This document shows positions 41,588-49,849 of a DNA stretch of 64,000 bases, one piece after another (positions within the stretch are counted from its first letter, which is position 1; each line of letters begins with the position of its first letter). Source of the stretch: Bacillus sp. FJAT-18017 (lineage in GTDB: Bacteria > Bacillota > Bacilli > Bacillales > Cytobacillaceae); NCBI RefSeq assembly GCF_001278805.1, contig NZ_CP012602.1, positions 4,251,501 through 4,315,500 of the forward strand, given 5' to 3'. Made by a program: the position numbers and the translations under genes. The notes under the pieces are model-generated. The model made no database searches, had not been told where the DNA came from, and saw nothing but the letters and a program-made list of their open reading frames with translations.

Positions 41588-41663
41588 TTTTATATTCTGA
41601 AGCTTGGTTGTTCTAAATGCAAAAGGATCATAATGTTCCCAGCCTTATTTGTTACGCGTAATT

Positions 41664-42155
41664 TTACTCAGGTAATTCTTCATACGCTATTTTTTCAATA
41701 ATGACCTTATGCTGCGGATAGTCCCTGAGCAATTCGGCTTGTGTGAATAACTCAAACTCTTCAAACTCAAAGCCTGGAGAAACCATGCAGCCGACTAGTG
41801 CAAAGCCATCCTCTTCAAGAAGAGATGATCCAAAAATTGTGTGTTTTGGAACTGCTACCTGAGGGACTTCCCCTTTTTCAGCATTCAGGCCTAGCCTCGC
41901 TTCTTCATACTCGCCATTTTCATGAATCATATGGACGGATAGCGCGTTTCCCGCGTGGAAGTACCATAATTCGTCCGACTTCAAGCGGTGCAAATGCGAA
42001 ATATCACCCGACTTGAGCAGAAAATAAATACTTGTATATAGTGCTTTTTCTGTTCCTTCCAACACTTGATCCGATTTAAAGGTTTGTTTAAAATACCCGC
42101 CTTCTGGATGTGGCTCCAGTTCAAGCTTTTTTATCCAATACTCTGCATTATTCAT
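41664..42155 (-). CDS. cupin domain protein (DUF985)
   Basis: The 163-residue protein begins with the DUF985 hallmark LELEPHPEGGYFKQTF and contains SIYFLLKSGDISHLHRLKSD and WYFHAGNALSVH, the two cupin motifs. The family is a single-domain jelly-roll with possible sugar-nucleotide or metabolite binding; its function is not established. GGAGGAAGTT precedes the ATG. Confidence 0.88.
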   Translation of the reverse strand: MNNAEYWIKKLELEPHPEGGYFKQTFKSDQVLEGTEKALYTSIYFLLKSGDISHLHRLKSDELWYFHAGNALSVHMIHENGEYEEARLGLNAEKGEVPQVAVPKHTIFGSSLLEEDGFALVGCMVSPGFEFEEFELFTQAELLRDYPQHKVIIEKIAYEELPE

Positions 42156-42249
42156 CTAACTTCCTCCTTGACTACAAATATTCTTCCCAAGTATAAGCTT
42201 TGTTGCTCGTGGCCGCAAAGGCATGGGGGAAATTCATTTGCAGAGGACA

Positions 42250-42286
42250 AAAAGCCCGGCGCAAATATATGCATCCAGGCTTTCAT
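42250..42286 (-). terminator. terminator of the M14 carboxypeptidase gene
   Basis: AAAGCCTGG and CCGGGCTTT pair on the minus strand, followed by TTTGTCC. Confidence 0.7.
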
Positions 42287-42290
42287 AAGC

Positions 42291-44666
42291 TTATTTTGTA
42301 AAAATTGCATTTGAAAGGAGTCTGAATAGATAATCGGTGTGATCCCTGAATCCTGCTTCAAGTCCAATTAAGGTTACATTCTTATTATCTTCCTTGACGA
42401 CAACTGGCTGGCCTGACACATCGGGACGATTCCTCCAGTGCCCTGCTAAGAAGAAGTCCTGGTTATTGTCAAAGGTTGCCGCAACTTCATCATTGCCTGA
42501 AACTGTATACCAGGCTGGGCGGTAAACAAAGCCAATATCGTCCTGGCTGTACCCGGCTGTCAATCCAGTTCCATCGTAATCAACTTTTACAATACCGTTA
42601 CTGTTGCCCCCGCCTGTATTGATAGTGTTATCAGTCAATCCAAGCGTCTTTGTTGCTCTTGATGCCCCCGCACCAACCGCGATGTACTTTCCGCCATTGG
42701 AAAGGAAGTTGTTTAGATTTGCTTTAAAGGTTTCCAACTGTTCAGCATATTCAAAGCCAAATTCTTTGTTTGCCGCACTTAGATTTGTAGAAATCAAGCT
42801 TTCCGTACCGCTGTAGACAAAAACATCAAATTCGGATAAACCTGTTTTGGCAACTTCGACTGGAGTTACCTCGGTTATGCTAAAGCCTAGACGCTTCAAT
42901 GCTAGTTTAGTACCGGAATGTGATTGCGCTTTCCCCATTCCGCCATCCTTAAGGATAGCCACTTTCAGACTTTCAACTGATTCTGCGTTAGCAGGAATGG
43001 CGGCTGATTCAATCAGAAGTCCTGATTCTTTGACTGCGGCAGAAACTTTGTTTGCTGAAGCATCTGCATAGAAATTGCCTTCTGCATCACGCTTTATGTC
43101 GACACCTTGCTTCAACAAGTCATTAACAAGTTTTACCGCCTTCACTGAGCTATTCGGAATAAGGAAAGGCCCTTTCCCAGAAACCGCTCCCTGGCTTGCA
43201 ACTTGGTTGACCATCGAAGAAACAACCTTAATCTCTTCATGAACCGGGTCGGCTGTAAAGCCCCATAGCTCCGGAAGGCTCCATGCTGAAATGTCGTACA
43301 TGGCTGGTGTGTCATTGGAGATGTCTTCTCCATCCCATAGCATCGTATTGGCAAGGCCGGCTTTTGCTTGATCCATCTGGACGATGTATGTTCCTTTCTT
43401 ATAGGACTTGCCGCCTGCAGTAAATGGCTTGGATGATTTTACAACTTCTATGTCGTTATTAATCAAATGCTGGACTGCTTTTTCTGTTACCGTAGGATCC
43501 TTTTCATTGACCGGCAGGATGTAGGCATTAGGGAAATGACCTTCTTTGTGATAAGGATGGTCGAAGTTGATGCCGCGCTTAAACATTTCGATTTGGTCTG
43601 CAATCATTTCCTGTTTATTTTCAGTGGCAAATTCCAAAGCACCCATGATTGCATCGTACATCCAGCGGACGCCGTCTTCGTCATTTGTTGGTGCTTCAAG
43701 TGTATGTCCATAAGCACCATGATACATTGCATACATTGGCGTAAAAACTGGCGGGTAGTCATCCCAGCCGGCAGCATCATCGCGCTGCGGGATATACGCG
43801 CCCTTCATGCTTTTGTATAGATTGCCGCTGTACTCCAATTTATTGGAGAGTATTTCGGCCTCCATTGCCTCAGCTTGTCCAAATGCCCATTTTTGATATA
43901 AGTCATATTCATAGTTTGGATTATGTGGAGGCGTACAAGGTTCAATCAGGCCTTGCAGGTTAGGCCCATAATTTTTGACATAGCCATGGGTATCAAGGAA
44001 GACCATCGGGTTCCATTCTTTCAGCAGGGCGACGGTTTCCTTCGTTTCTGGCTGCGACTGAGTAATGAAATCGCGGTTTAAGTCAATGCCTTCACCGTTA
44101 AACCGGGTTGCATCTACTCTGCCGTCCGGATTCTGAACAACGTTGAAGATTAAAATGTTGTTGGCCAGAATATCTTTTGTTACCGAATCATTTTCAGTTG
44201 CGAACCGTTCAATCAGCTGCATGACTGCATCGGTGCCTACAAACTCTGTTCCGTGAATCGATCCATTTATCATTACAGGAACCTTAAAGTCAGGGTTTGC
44301 ATTAATCCAATCCTGTGCCTTTTGGGGATTCTTGAACATTTGCTTCCTAAGCGACTGGATTTTCCCAAACTTCCCCTGTGCTTCTGGGTCTGCAATCGTA
44401 ACAACATACAATGGATAGCCTTTAGAAGATACGCCCTTTACCTCAACCTTTACACGATTTGACAGCTTTGAAATTTCATCGAGCTTTTTGCCAACCTCAG
44501 AGAATTTCATAAAATCATAGTTTTCACTGTTGAATTTGCTCCCGTCCTGCTCCTCATTAACATTGACATTCACCCATTTGACAGGGCTGGCAAGCGGTGC
44601 GCTAAAAGGCACTGCTGCAAGCAAACTTGCAGCCAGTAAACTGGCCACAACCGTTTTCTTTTTCAT
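42291..44666 (-). CDS. secreted M14 zinc carboxypeptidase with C-terminal domain
   Basis: The protein of about 791 residues has a signal peptide (about 1-26) from MKKKTVVASLL. The M14 carboxypeptidase domain has zinc ligands in NGSIHGTE and a later DTHGY, plus DLNRDF. The C-terminal half (from about 560, VAILKDGGMGKAQS) resembles a glutamine-amidotransferase-like or flavodoxin-like fold, as in some Bacillus secreted M14 peptidases. It is probably a scavenging exopeptidase. GGGGAGGTAGGG precedes ATG 44666; the frame extends to 44702 without support. Confidence 0.9.
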   Translation of the reverse strand: MKKKTVVASLLAASLLAAVPFSAPLASPVKWVNVNVNEEQDGSKFNSENYDFMKFSEVGKKLDEISKLSNRVKVEVKGVSSKGYPLYVVTIADPEAQGKFGKIQSLRKQMFKNPQKAQDWINANPDFKVPVMINGSIHGTEFVGTDAVMQLIERFATENDSVTKDILANNILIFNVVQNPDGRVDATRFNGEGIDLNRDFITQSQPETKETVALLKEWNPMVFLDTHGYVKNYGPNLQGLIEPCTPPHNPNYEYDLYQKWAFGQAEAMEAEILSNKLEYSGNLYKSMKGAYIPQRDDAAGWDDYPPVFTPMYAMYHGAYGHTLEAPTNDEDGVRWMYDAIMGALEFATENKQEMIADQIEMFKRGINFDHPYHKEGHFPNAYILPVNEKDPTVTEKAVQHLINNDIEVVKSSKPFTAGGKSYKKGTYIVQMDQAKAGLANTMLWDGEDISNDTPAMYDISAWSLPELWGFTADPVHEEIKVVSSMVNQVASQGAVSGKGPFLIPNSSVKAVKLVNDLLKQGVDIKRDAEGNFYADASANKVSAAVKESGLLIESAAIPANAESVESLKVAILKDGGMGKAQSHSGTKLALKRLGFSITEVTPVEVAKTGLSEFDVFVYSGTESLISTNLSAANKEFGFEYAEQLETFKANLNNFLSNGGKYIAVGAGASRATKTLGLTDNTINTGGGNSNGIVKVDYDGTGLTAGYSQDDIGFVYRPAWYTVSGNDEVAATFDNNQDFFLAGHWRNRPDVSGQPVVVKEDNKNVTLIGLEAGFRDHTDYLFRLLSNAIFTK

Positions 44667-44824
44667 GTCCCTACCTCCCCATTTTGTATAACCAATCAAC
44701 ACTATGTATTTTTATACTTCGATTAGTATTTTAATAATTTAGAAAACTTATCACAATAGGGGGAATTTCCTATTCTCCACCCAGAATCGTGCATAGTTTC
44801 ATACTTATTACCTATACAGACACA

Positions 44825-44858
44825 AAAAAGCCACCTTCATCTAGGCAGCTTTATTTTT
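44825..44858 (-). terminator. terminator overlapping the end of the membrane protein gene
   Basis: AAAGCTGCC and GGTGGCTTT pair on the minus strand, followed by a T run. The stem includes the last codons. Confidence 0.6.
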
Positions 44859-45262
44859 GTATAAAAAATGCTTAGGACATACCCATAAAGCGCGTGACCC
44901 ACTAACCAATAAAAAATTGCCTGAAAATCCAATAATCCTGGTGTCCTGTTAGACAGTAATGTGGTTGGGTATAAGACGATGCCAATCACCATTCCAGCCA
45001 AAATGAAAAACGCCTTGCTTCGCGGCCTCGCTCCAAGAATCATGCTGACTAGGATGGATATAAGTAAATGAATGCCAAACTCCAATGCCTCAGGAAATGT
45101 TATACGGTTAAGCATTGGAACATAGTCGACGTTTAAAAGCAGAACATATACTTTTTCATCCGTAAATTCTTGAACTGCTTTAAGAAAAAGTCCCAAAACG
45201 ACTCCCGATATCAGCCCTGCAACAATTTGCTTTGTCCGGCTGCTGCTTTTCACAATCTTCAC
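44837..45262 (-). CDS. YqhR-like or similar membrane protein of unknown function
   Basis: The 141-residue protein has four membrane helices (about 10-28, 60-78, 84-102, 114-135), with a basic N-terminus SSSRTKQ. I do not recognise the family with certainty; the YqhR resemblance is only in layout. It is divergent from the DUF421 gene. GGAGGTGAGGTGAAG precedes the ATG. Confidence 0.7.
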   Translation of the reverse strand: MKIVKSSSRTKQIVAGLISGVVLGLFLKAVQEFTDEKVYVLLLNVDYVPMLNRITFPEALEFGIHLLISILVSMILGARPRSKAFFILAGMVIGIVLYPTTLLSNRTPGLLDFQAIFYWLVGHALYGYVLSIFYTKIKLPR

Positions 45263-45389
45263 CTCACCTCCCCCATACCCATTCTATAAGCCAATCAGTC
45301 CGTTTATCCTAGTCATCCGCCAAGGCTGTTTGAATGCCTGCCAAGTAGGCAATGCTAGTGTAAGCATCATAGTGGAGGATGTGCTCGTT

Positions 45390-46100
45390 ATGGAATTTTT
45401 GCATGGCCAGGAAACTCTTACGGCTTTCCAATGGGTGCTTCGGGCAGTAATTGGTTTCCTCTTTTTAATTATAATCGCAAAGGTTTTGGGACAGCGTGCT
45501 ATTTCCCAACTTAGGCTGTTGGACTTTGTCATCGCCCTGGTCATTGGCGACATTATCGCACATCCTCTCTCCGACCCGGGGCTTGGCATGAAAGGGGCTG
45601 TGATTACGACAATTGTCCTAGTAATCCTTTATGTTATGGGAATATTCGGGATCCTCAAGTCCCCTCGATTTCGGAGATTGATCAACAATGCTCCTATTAC
45701 CATTGTAGAGAACGGCGAAATTATTTATTCCGGTATGAAGAAAGCGAGAATTTCCTTGGATGTACTGCTTGAGGAAATGCGCGAGCGCCAAATCGACTCT
45801 ATCAAGAAAGTTGCATTGTCGATATGGGAGGCTGATGGGAAGATATCTTTTTTTGTTGACCCTAACTATCAGCCACTTACCCCTTCACATTACAAAATGA
45901 AATTAAAACCATTCGACCTGCCACGAACAATCATTAAAGAAGGGCGCATCAATAATGAAGAACTTCAGCAAGCATCAAGGGATAAGGACTGGGTTGTTGA
46001 GAGGCTTAAACAGAATTATGGTGTTAGCGTGAATGACGTTCTTCTTGCCACCCTTGATAAAAAAGGAGACCTAAATATCTTTTTGTATAAAAATAACTAA
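45390..46100 (+). CDS. DUF421 family membrane protein (YetF-like)
   Basis: The protein of about 236 residues has three N-terminal membrane helices containing LGQRAISQLRLLDFVIALVIGD, the DUF421 signature. A cytoplasmic domain follows with the paired segments NAPITIVENGEIIYSGMKKARIS and LPRTIIKEGRINNEEL. GGAGG lies about 10 nt before ATG 45390; the longer frame to 45330 is not supported. Relatives of YetF occur in mobile spoVA operons and affect spore heat resistance, but this copy stands alone. Confidence 0.88.
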   Translation: MEFLHGQETLTAFQWVLRAVIGFLFLIIIAKVLGQRAISQLRLLDFVIALVIGDIIAHPLSDPGLGMKGAVITTIVLVILYVMGIFGILKSPRFRRLINNAPITIVENGEIIYSGMKKARISLDVLLEEMRERQIDSIKKVALSIWEADGKISFFVDPNYQPLTPSHYKMKLKPFDLPRTIIKEGRINNEELQQASRDKDWVVERLKQNYGVSVNDVLLATLDKKGDLNIFLYKNN

Positions 46101-46126
46101 AAGGAGTGCCGGGGCACTCCTTTTGG
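46099..46126. terminator. bidirectional terminator
   Basis: AAAAGGAGTGCC and GGCACTCCTTTT form a perfect 12-bp stem between the DUF421 gene and the convergent small lipoprotein gene. Confidence 0.85.
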
Positions 46127-46276
46127 TTATTCATCATCCACTTCCCCATCACCGATTTCATCTTCTTCCTCGACGTCTTCAATCTGTTCGCCTTCCTCAG
46201 GCTGTTCATCATTGCCACAGCCTGTGATTGAAAATAATGAGAAAGCCAGTGTAAAGATCAAGAAAAACTTTTTCAC
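46127..46276 (-). CDS. small acidic lipoprotein (49 residues)
   Basis: This short minus-strand frame starts at GTG 46276 and encodes MKKFFLIFTLAFSLFSITGC, a complete lipoprotein signal with the lipidated Cys at residue 20. A strongly acidic tail of about 29 residues follows (Glu/Asp-rich, ending VDDE). A ribosome binding site AAGGGGGTT lies upstream and a perfect terminator directly after the stop. Small acidic lipoproteins like this are common in Bacillaceae; the function is unknown. Confidence 0.75.
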   Translation of the reverse strand: MKKFFLIFTLAFSLFSITGCGNDEQPEEGEQIEDVEEEDEIGDGEVDDE

Positions 46277-46499
46277 CTTTACCAACCCCCTTTTTGTTTA
46301 GCTTCTCCCATTAGATGGATGATATGTGTTTCAAAAATGTTGCTTTAATCGGCTAATCGGGCCAAACACACTTTCAATGGCGGCTGGCTATAGGAGGGGT
46401 TATAAATTTATTTGATGAAAAAAATTCTTTTTTTAAGCAAAATGAATGAATAAGGAACGTTTGTTCGTATATAATAGGAATAGAAAGAAGGTGTGTGAT

Positions 46500-46715
46500 A
46501 TGAATGGAATGCTTCTCCGTTCAATGAAAGAAAATATGCCTCTTGAAGTCATTTACTTGTCAAAAAAAAATGAGCTGACACAGCGGAAAATGATTATCCG
46601 CGGTGTCAAAGGCAATGATGTCTATGCTTTTTGCCTGCTGCGAAGGAAAATGCGAACCTTTAAACTCGAAAATATCCTTTCTGCTATGCCGGAAAAACCA
46701 AGACGCGTCAGCTGA
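46500..46715 (+). CDS. small WYL-like domain protein
   Basis: This 71-residue protein contains IYLSKKNELTQRKMIIRGV and YAFCLLRRKMRTFKLENILS, which match the core strands of a WYL domain (ligand-sensing fold), without any HTH. A TATAAT at 46470-46475 and AGAAGGTGTGTGAT before ATG 46500 decide the start; the frame upstream to 46446 contains the promoter. Its function is unknown. Confidence 0.75.
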   Translation: MNGMLLRSMKENMPLEVIYLSKKNELTQRKMIIRGVKGNDVYAFCLLRRKMRTFKLENILSAMPEKPRRVS

Positions 46716-46856
46716 GATATTGGATAATCCCTTGCCGGAAATGACGGGGGATTTTCTTTTTTAATAAGTAGGATTTGCCTTGATCCAACCTATGGTGATA
46801 ACGTTAACTTGTAAGGAAAATAGGGTACGTTATTGGAGAGAAAGGAGCTGTTTGCA

Positions 46857-47126
46857 ATGGCTGAAGTCAAATCAGGAAATAATGAGTTTTACATTGAAGA
46901 AGGCGGAGAGAAAGTCGCAACGATTGAATATGTTCCGCAGGAGAACGGTGTCATCACTGTCACTCATACAAATGTAAATGAGTCGCATAACGGCAAGGGC
47001 CTAGGCAAGGAACTGGTCAACCGGATTGCCGAGTACGCACGGACGGAAAACAAACGCATAGATGCTCAATGCTCCTATGCAAAGCATGTCCTTGGCAAAG
47101 GTGAACATAAGGACCTGTTGTTTTAA
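46857..47126 (+). CDS. small GNAT-like acetyltransferase (YjdJ type)
   Basis: This 89-residue minimal GNAT domain has the CoA loop HNGKGLGKELVNRIAEYAR and a C-terminal CSYAKHVL. It belongs to the short NATD1-like group to which YjdJ is assigned. AAAGGAGCTG lies 9 nt before ATG 46857. A fragment of the dispersed repeat begins right after its stop. Confidence 0.82.
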   Translation: MAEVKSGNNEFYIEEGGEKVATIEYVPQENGVITVTHTNVNESHNGKGLGKELVNRIAEYARTENKRIDAQCSYAKHVLGKGEHKDLLF

Positions 47127-47172
47127 ATGAACAAAAGCGCAAGCGCCTTGGCGAGAAAAGCTAGGCGTAAAA
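47127..47172. repeat. short fragment of the MITE-like repeat
   Basis: ACAAAAGCGCAAGCGCCTTGG is the canonical left end. About 20 bp later GCTAGGCG, a piece of the right end, follows. The interior is deleted. Confidence 0.65.
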
Positions 47173-47210
47173 AGGACAGAGCTGTGAAATTACGCTCTGT
47201 CCTTTTATCA
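47173..47210. terminator. bidirectional terminator
   Basis: AAAAGGACAGAGC and GCTCTGTCCTTTT form a perfect 13-bp stem between the convergent GNAT and RsbR-like genes. Confidence 0.85.
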
Positions 47211-47211
47211 T

Positions 47212-48045
47212 TCAAAATTTATCTTTCTTTAAATCAACCAATGCCTGCTGCACAGTAGAATATGTCCTGATAGAATTGAAATTAATGCCTCTTGAAATGA
47301 TGTCCCTGGCAAGCTGGGGCCTCAGTCCGGTAATGATCGCTTTTATGCCGAGCAATTCAAGGACCTTGTGGATATTAAAAACATGCTCCGCCGCATCCAA
47401 ATCAATATTTGCAACACCGGAAAAATCGAGAATGAGCTCATTTACTTCAAGCTGCGGAAATTTAGGAATGACATTTCTCATTAAATGCTCCGCGCGCTCG
47501 GAATCGATCGTGCCTATCAGCGGCAAAACAGCGAGTCCATTTTGTACAGGTACGATTGGTGCGGACAGCTCGAGAAATTCTTTCCGGTTTTTTGTAGCTA
47601 TCTCGGTTCGATACTCCTCATAAAAAATAATAGATTCGGTCAGGCTAATATCAAAGGCATAATTCATCCTTGATATGATGAGCTTGAACTCTTCTAGCGA
47701 TAGCCCATGATTCCCGCTGATATCAAACATGATTTCTGTAAAAAGAAGCCTGATCTCGGGGTATGGTTTGATAAGACTCGAAACTTTGTCCAGAAGCACC
47801 GTTTCTTCACGATGTGCATGTGCTTCGTTCCAATCAATGAAGCCCTTCGCTACTTCTTCTTCATTTTTATAGATAATTGCCTGCGAAAGGAATAACAGAA
47901 AGTCCTCTTGATAGGATATTGATTTGGTTACAATCTCCTCGGGCACTTCAAAATCAAGTTTTTCGAGATTAAACTCCACTATCTTGTTGGCCAAGTCTTT
48001 TGCATTTTCATGAATATAACGGGAAACTTCAGTCAGCTTGTCCAT
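47212..48045 (-). CDS. RsbR-type stressosome protein (globin-like N-terminus plus STAS)
   Basis: The 277-residue protein has an all-helical N-terminal domain (about 1-145) of the RsbR non-heme-globin type and a C-terminal STAS domain (about 160-270) starting PIVPVQNGLAVLPLIGTIDS, a signature of RsbR paralogues. The canonical first phosphorylation site after FSGVANID is Leu-Asp instead of Thr/Ser. The second site region IITGLRP retains Thr. It probably assembles into stressosomes with RsbS and RsbT encoded elsewhere. The gene is monocistronic. Confidence 0.85.
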   Translation of the reverse strand: MDKLTEVSRYIHENAKDLANKIVEFNLEKLDFEVPEEIVTKSISYQEDFLLFLSQAIIYKNEEEVAKGFIDWNEAHAHREETVLLDKVSSLIKPYPEIRLLFTEIMFDISGNHGLSLEEFKLIISRMNYAFDISLTESIIFYEEYRTEIATKNRKEFLELSAPIVPVQNGLAVLPLIGTIDSERAEHLMRNVIPKFPQLEVNELILDFSGVANIDLDAAEHVFNIHKVLELLGIKAIITGLRPQLARDIISRGINFNSIRTYSTVQQALVDLKKDKF

Positions 48046-48175
48046 GTCCGTATTGGTATCCCCTATCGTTTTACATTAATAGTAATAATATAGCTTTAAT
48101 TGGACTATAGTGTATTTTTTATTCAACTGCAACCATTTTTAAGAACAACAATAAACCCAGAAGCCATGGACTTTC

Positions 48176-48712
48176 TTAAACGATTAAATCTACTTCAGCC
48201 AGTTCCTCAAGAGCCTCTTCCTGGTCACGTTTATGGTGAGCCAGCCTCGATGCCGCAGTTGCTGCAATGGAGGCTACGATGTCATCAAGGAACGTATGTA
48301 CACCTGTGCCATTCTTGGTGTCAAGCTCCTTGATAATGCCAATTTTGTTTTTATCCAGGTGGCCAAACGTTGTGACAGCAATACTTCCATATCCTAACGC
48401 AGCACCAAACGCAATCGTCTCATCAATTCCGAAAAGGCCTTCATCATTCTCAATAATTGACTGTAACGGTTGAGACAGTTTTTTCTGCTCCGCAAGCATG
48501 TCCAGTTCAACACCAACAAGGATCGCATGTTGAATTTCCCTTTTTAACAGTACCTTTTCAACACTATCAATACACTCAGCAATCGTCAGGCCTTCATGGT
48601 AAGGAATCTGCATTTCATATACTATTTCTGCTATAGCTTCAATAGAAACACCACGTTCAAATAAAGAATTCCGTGCTGCCGCAGTTACAATTTTGCTATT
48701 TACTCTAGTCAA
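48176..48712 (-). CDS. yutG: phosphatidylglycerophosphatase A-like protein YutG
   Basis: The 178-residue protein matches YutG: LFERGVSIEAIAEIVY, the GIDETIAF segment and the acidic HTFLDDIVASIAA motif of the PgpA family near residue 140. PgpA-type enzymes dephosphorylate phosphatidylglycerophosphate; activity of the short YutG proteins is less established. The gene is monocistronic and divergent from yjcH. Confidence 0.85.
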   Translation of the reverse strand: MTRVNSKIVTAAARNSLFERGVSIEAIAEIVYEMQIPYHEGLTIAECIDSVEKVLLKREIQHAILVGVELDMLAEQKKLSQPLQSIIENDEGLFGIDETIAFGAALGYGSIAVTTFGHLDKNKIGIIKELDTKNGTGVHTFLDDIVASIAATAASRLAHHKRDQEEALEELAEVDLIV

Positions 48713-48905
48713 ATTCTAGTCTCCTCCGTTTTTCACAGTAACACTATTATAACATTGGTAACTCCCTGCCAGTGTGAAACCTTTTTGAACTGCTTTTTCA
48801 ACCATCATATGGTAAAATGCGAGTGTTATAGGCTAGCCTGGACGAATTGCTTCGTCTCAAAGGTTAGCGGATGTACGACTAACAACAAACCCGGAGGAAA
48901 ATCCC

Positions 48906-49628
48906 ATGGAATACCCACGCGGAACAGTTCAGGAGGTGCTTATTGAAAGCGCCGCATTAAACGAGGAAGTGCAGCTGCTTATTCATTTGCCAGCCACCTT
49001 CTCACACCTCTACAAATATTCATTGTTAATTGTCCAGGATGGCCATGATTATTTCAGACTCGGCAGGATTGGGAAAATAACAGATGAACTTTTAGCAAAA
49101 AAAGAAATTGAAAATCTTATTATTATAGGCATTCCGTATAAAGATGTGGAAGATCGCCGCAGCAAGTATCACCCGGAAGGTGAAAAACACCATGCTTACA
49201 TACGCTTCCTTGCCCATGAGCTTGCTCCCTACCTGGACAGGGAATTCCCGACCTTGCAAATGGGTTCAACCAGGGCACTCGGCGGTGATTCACTCGCTGG
49301 CACGGTATCTCTAATGGCGGCACTGGCTTATCCGAACACGTTCGGCAAGGTGCTTCTGCAATCTCCCTATGTAAATGAAAGTGTCCTTAAGACAGCCGGG
49401 GATTTTAATAACAATATCACTCTGGACATCTATCATACCATCGGCAAGGAAGAAGATGCCGCTGAGCTTCCGAATGGAAAAATTGCTGATTTTCTAACTC
49501 CAAACCGCGAATTGAAAGCTGCCCTGTCTGGAAAGTCCATCAACCATATGTATAAGGAAATCGACGGCGGACACACATGGAAGTACTGGCAGCCGGGGCT
49601 TAACGATGGGCTGAAATCTTTATTCTAA
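48906..49628 (+). CDS. yjcH: esterase-like alpha/beta hydrolase YjcH
   Basis: The 240-residue protein resembles the esterase D / enterochelin esterase-like family: YSLLIVQDGHDYF, nucleophile elbow GGDSLAG (Ser near 127) and C-terminal DGGHTWKYW with the catalytic His. It fits YjcH of the B. subtilis yjcF-yjcG-yjcH group. Here it is separated from yjcG by an inserted minus-strand propeller gene. CCGGAGGAAAATCCC precedes the ATG. Confidence 0.85.
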   Translation: MEYPRGTVQEVLIESAALNEEVQLLIHLPATFSHLYKYSLLIVQDGHDYFRLGRIGKITDELLAKKEIENLIIIGIPYKDVEDRRSKYHPEGEKHHAYIRFLAHELAPYLDREFPTLQMGSTRALGGDSLAGTVSLMAALAYPNTFGKVLLQSPYVNESVLKTAGDFNNNITLDIYHTIGKEEDAAELPNGKIADFLTPNRELKAALSGKSINHMYKEIDGGHTWKYWQPGLNDGLKSLF

Positions 49629-49754
49629 CAATTGATTTTTTACGGAAATGAATAGATAGACGGAACAGCAATTTAGAAAAAATGAGAGAAAATGATTTTA
49701 GTAAGATTTCTTTGTAGGTAAACTTTAACTTACGTTAACGATAAATGAACATTA

Positions 49755-49792
49755 AAGCCGATTTTCCAAAATTTAAGGGAAAATCGGCTTTA
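49755..49792. terminator. bidirectional terminator
   Basis: AAAGCCGATTTTCC and GGGAAAATCGGCTTT form a long perfect stem between yjcH and the convergent propeller gene. Confidence 0.85.
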
Positions 49793-49849
49793 ATTATTTG
49801 CGATTTACTCAACATAATCTAAATAATGTGTTGGGACACGGCTGAACAG

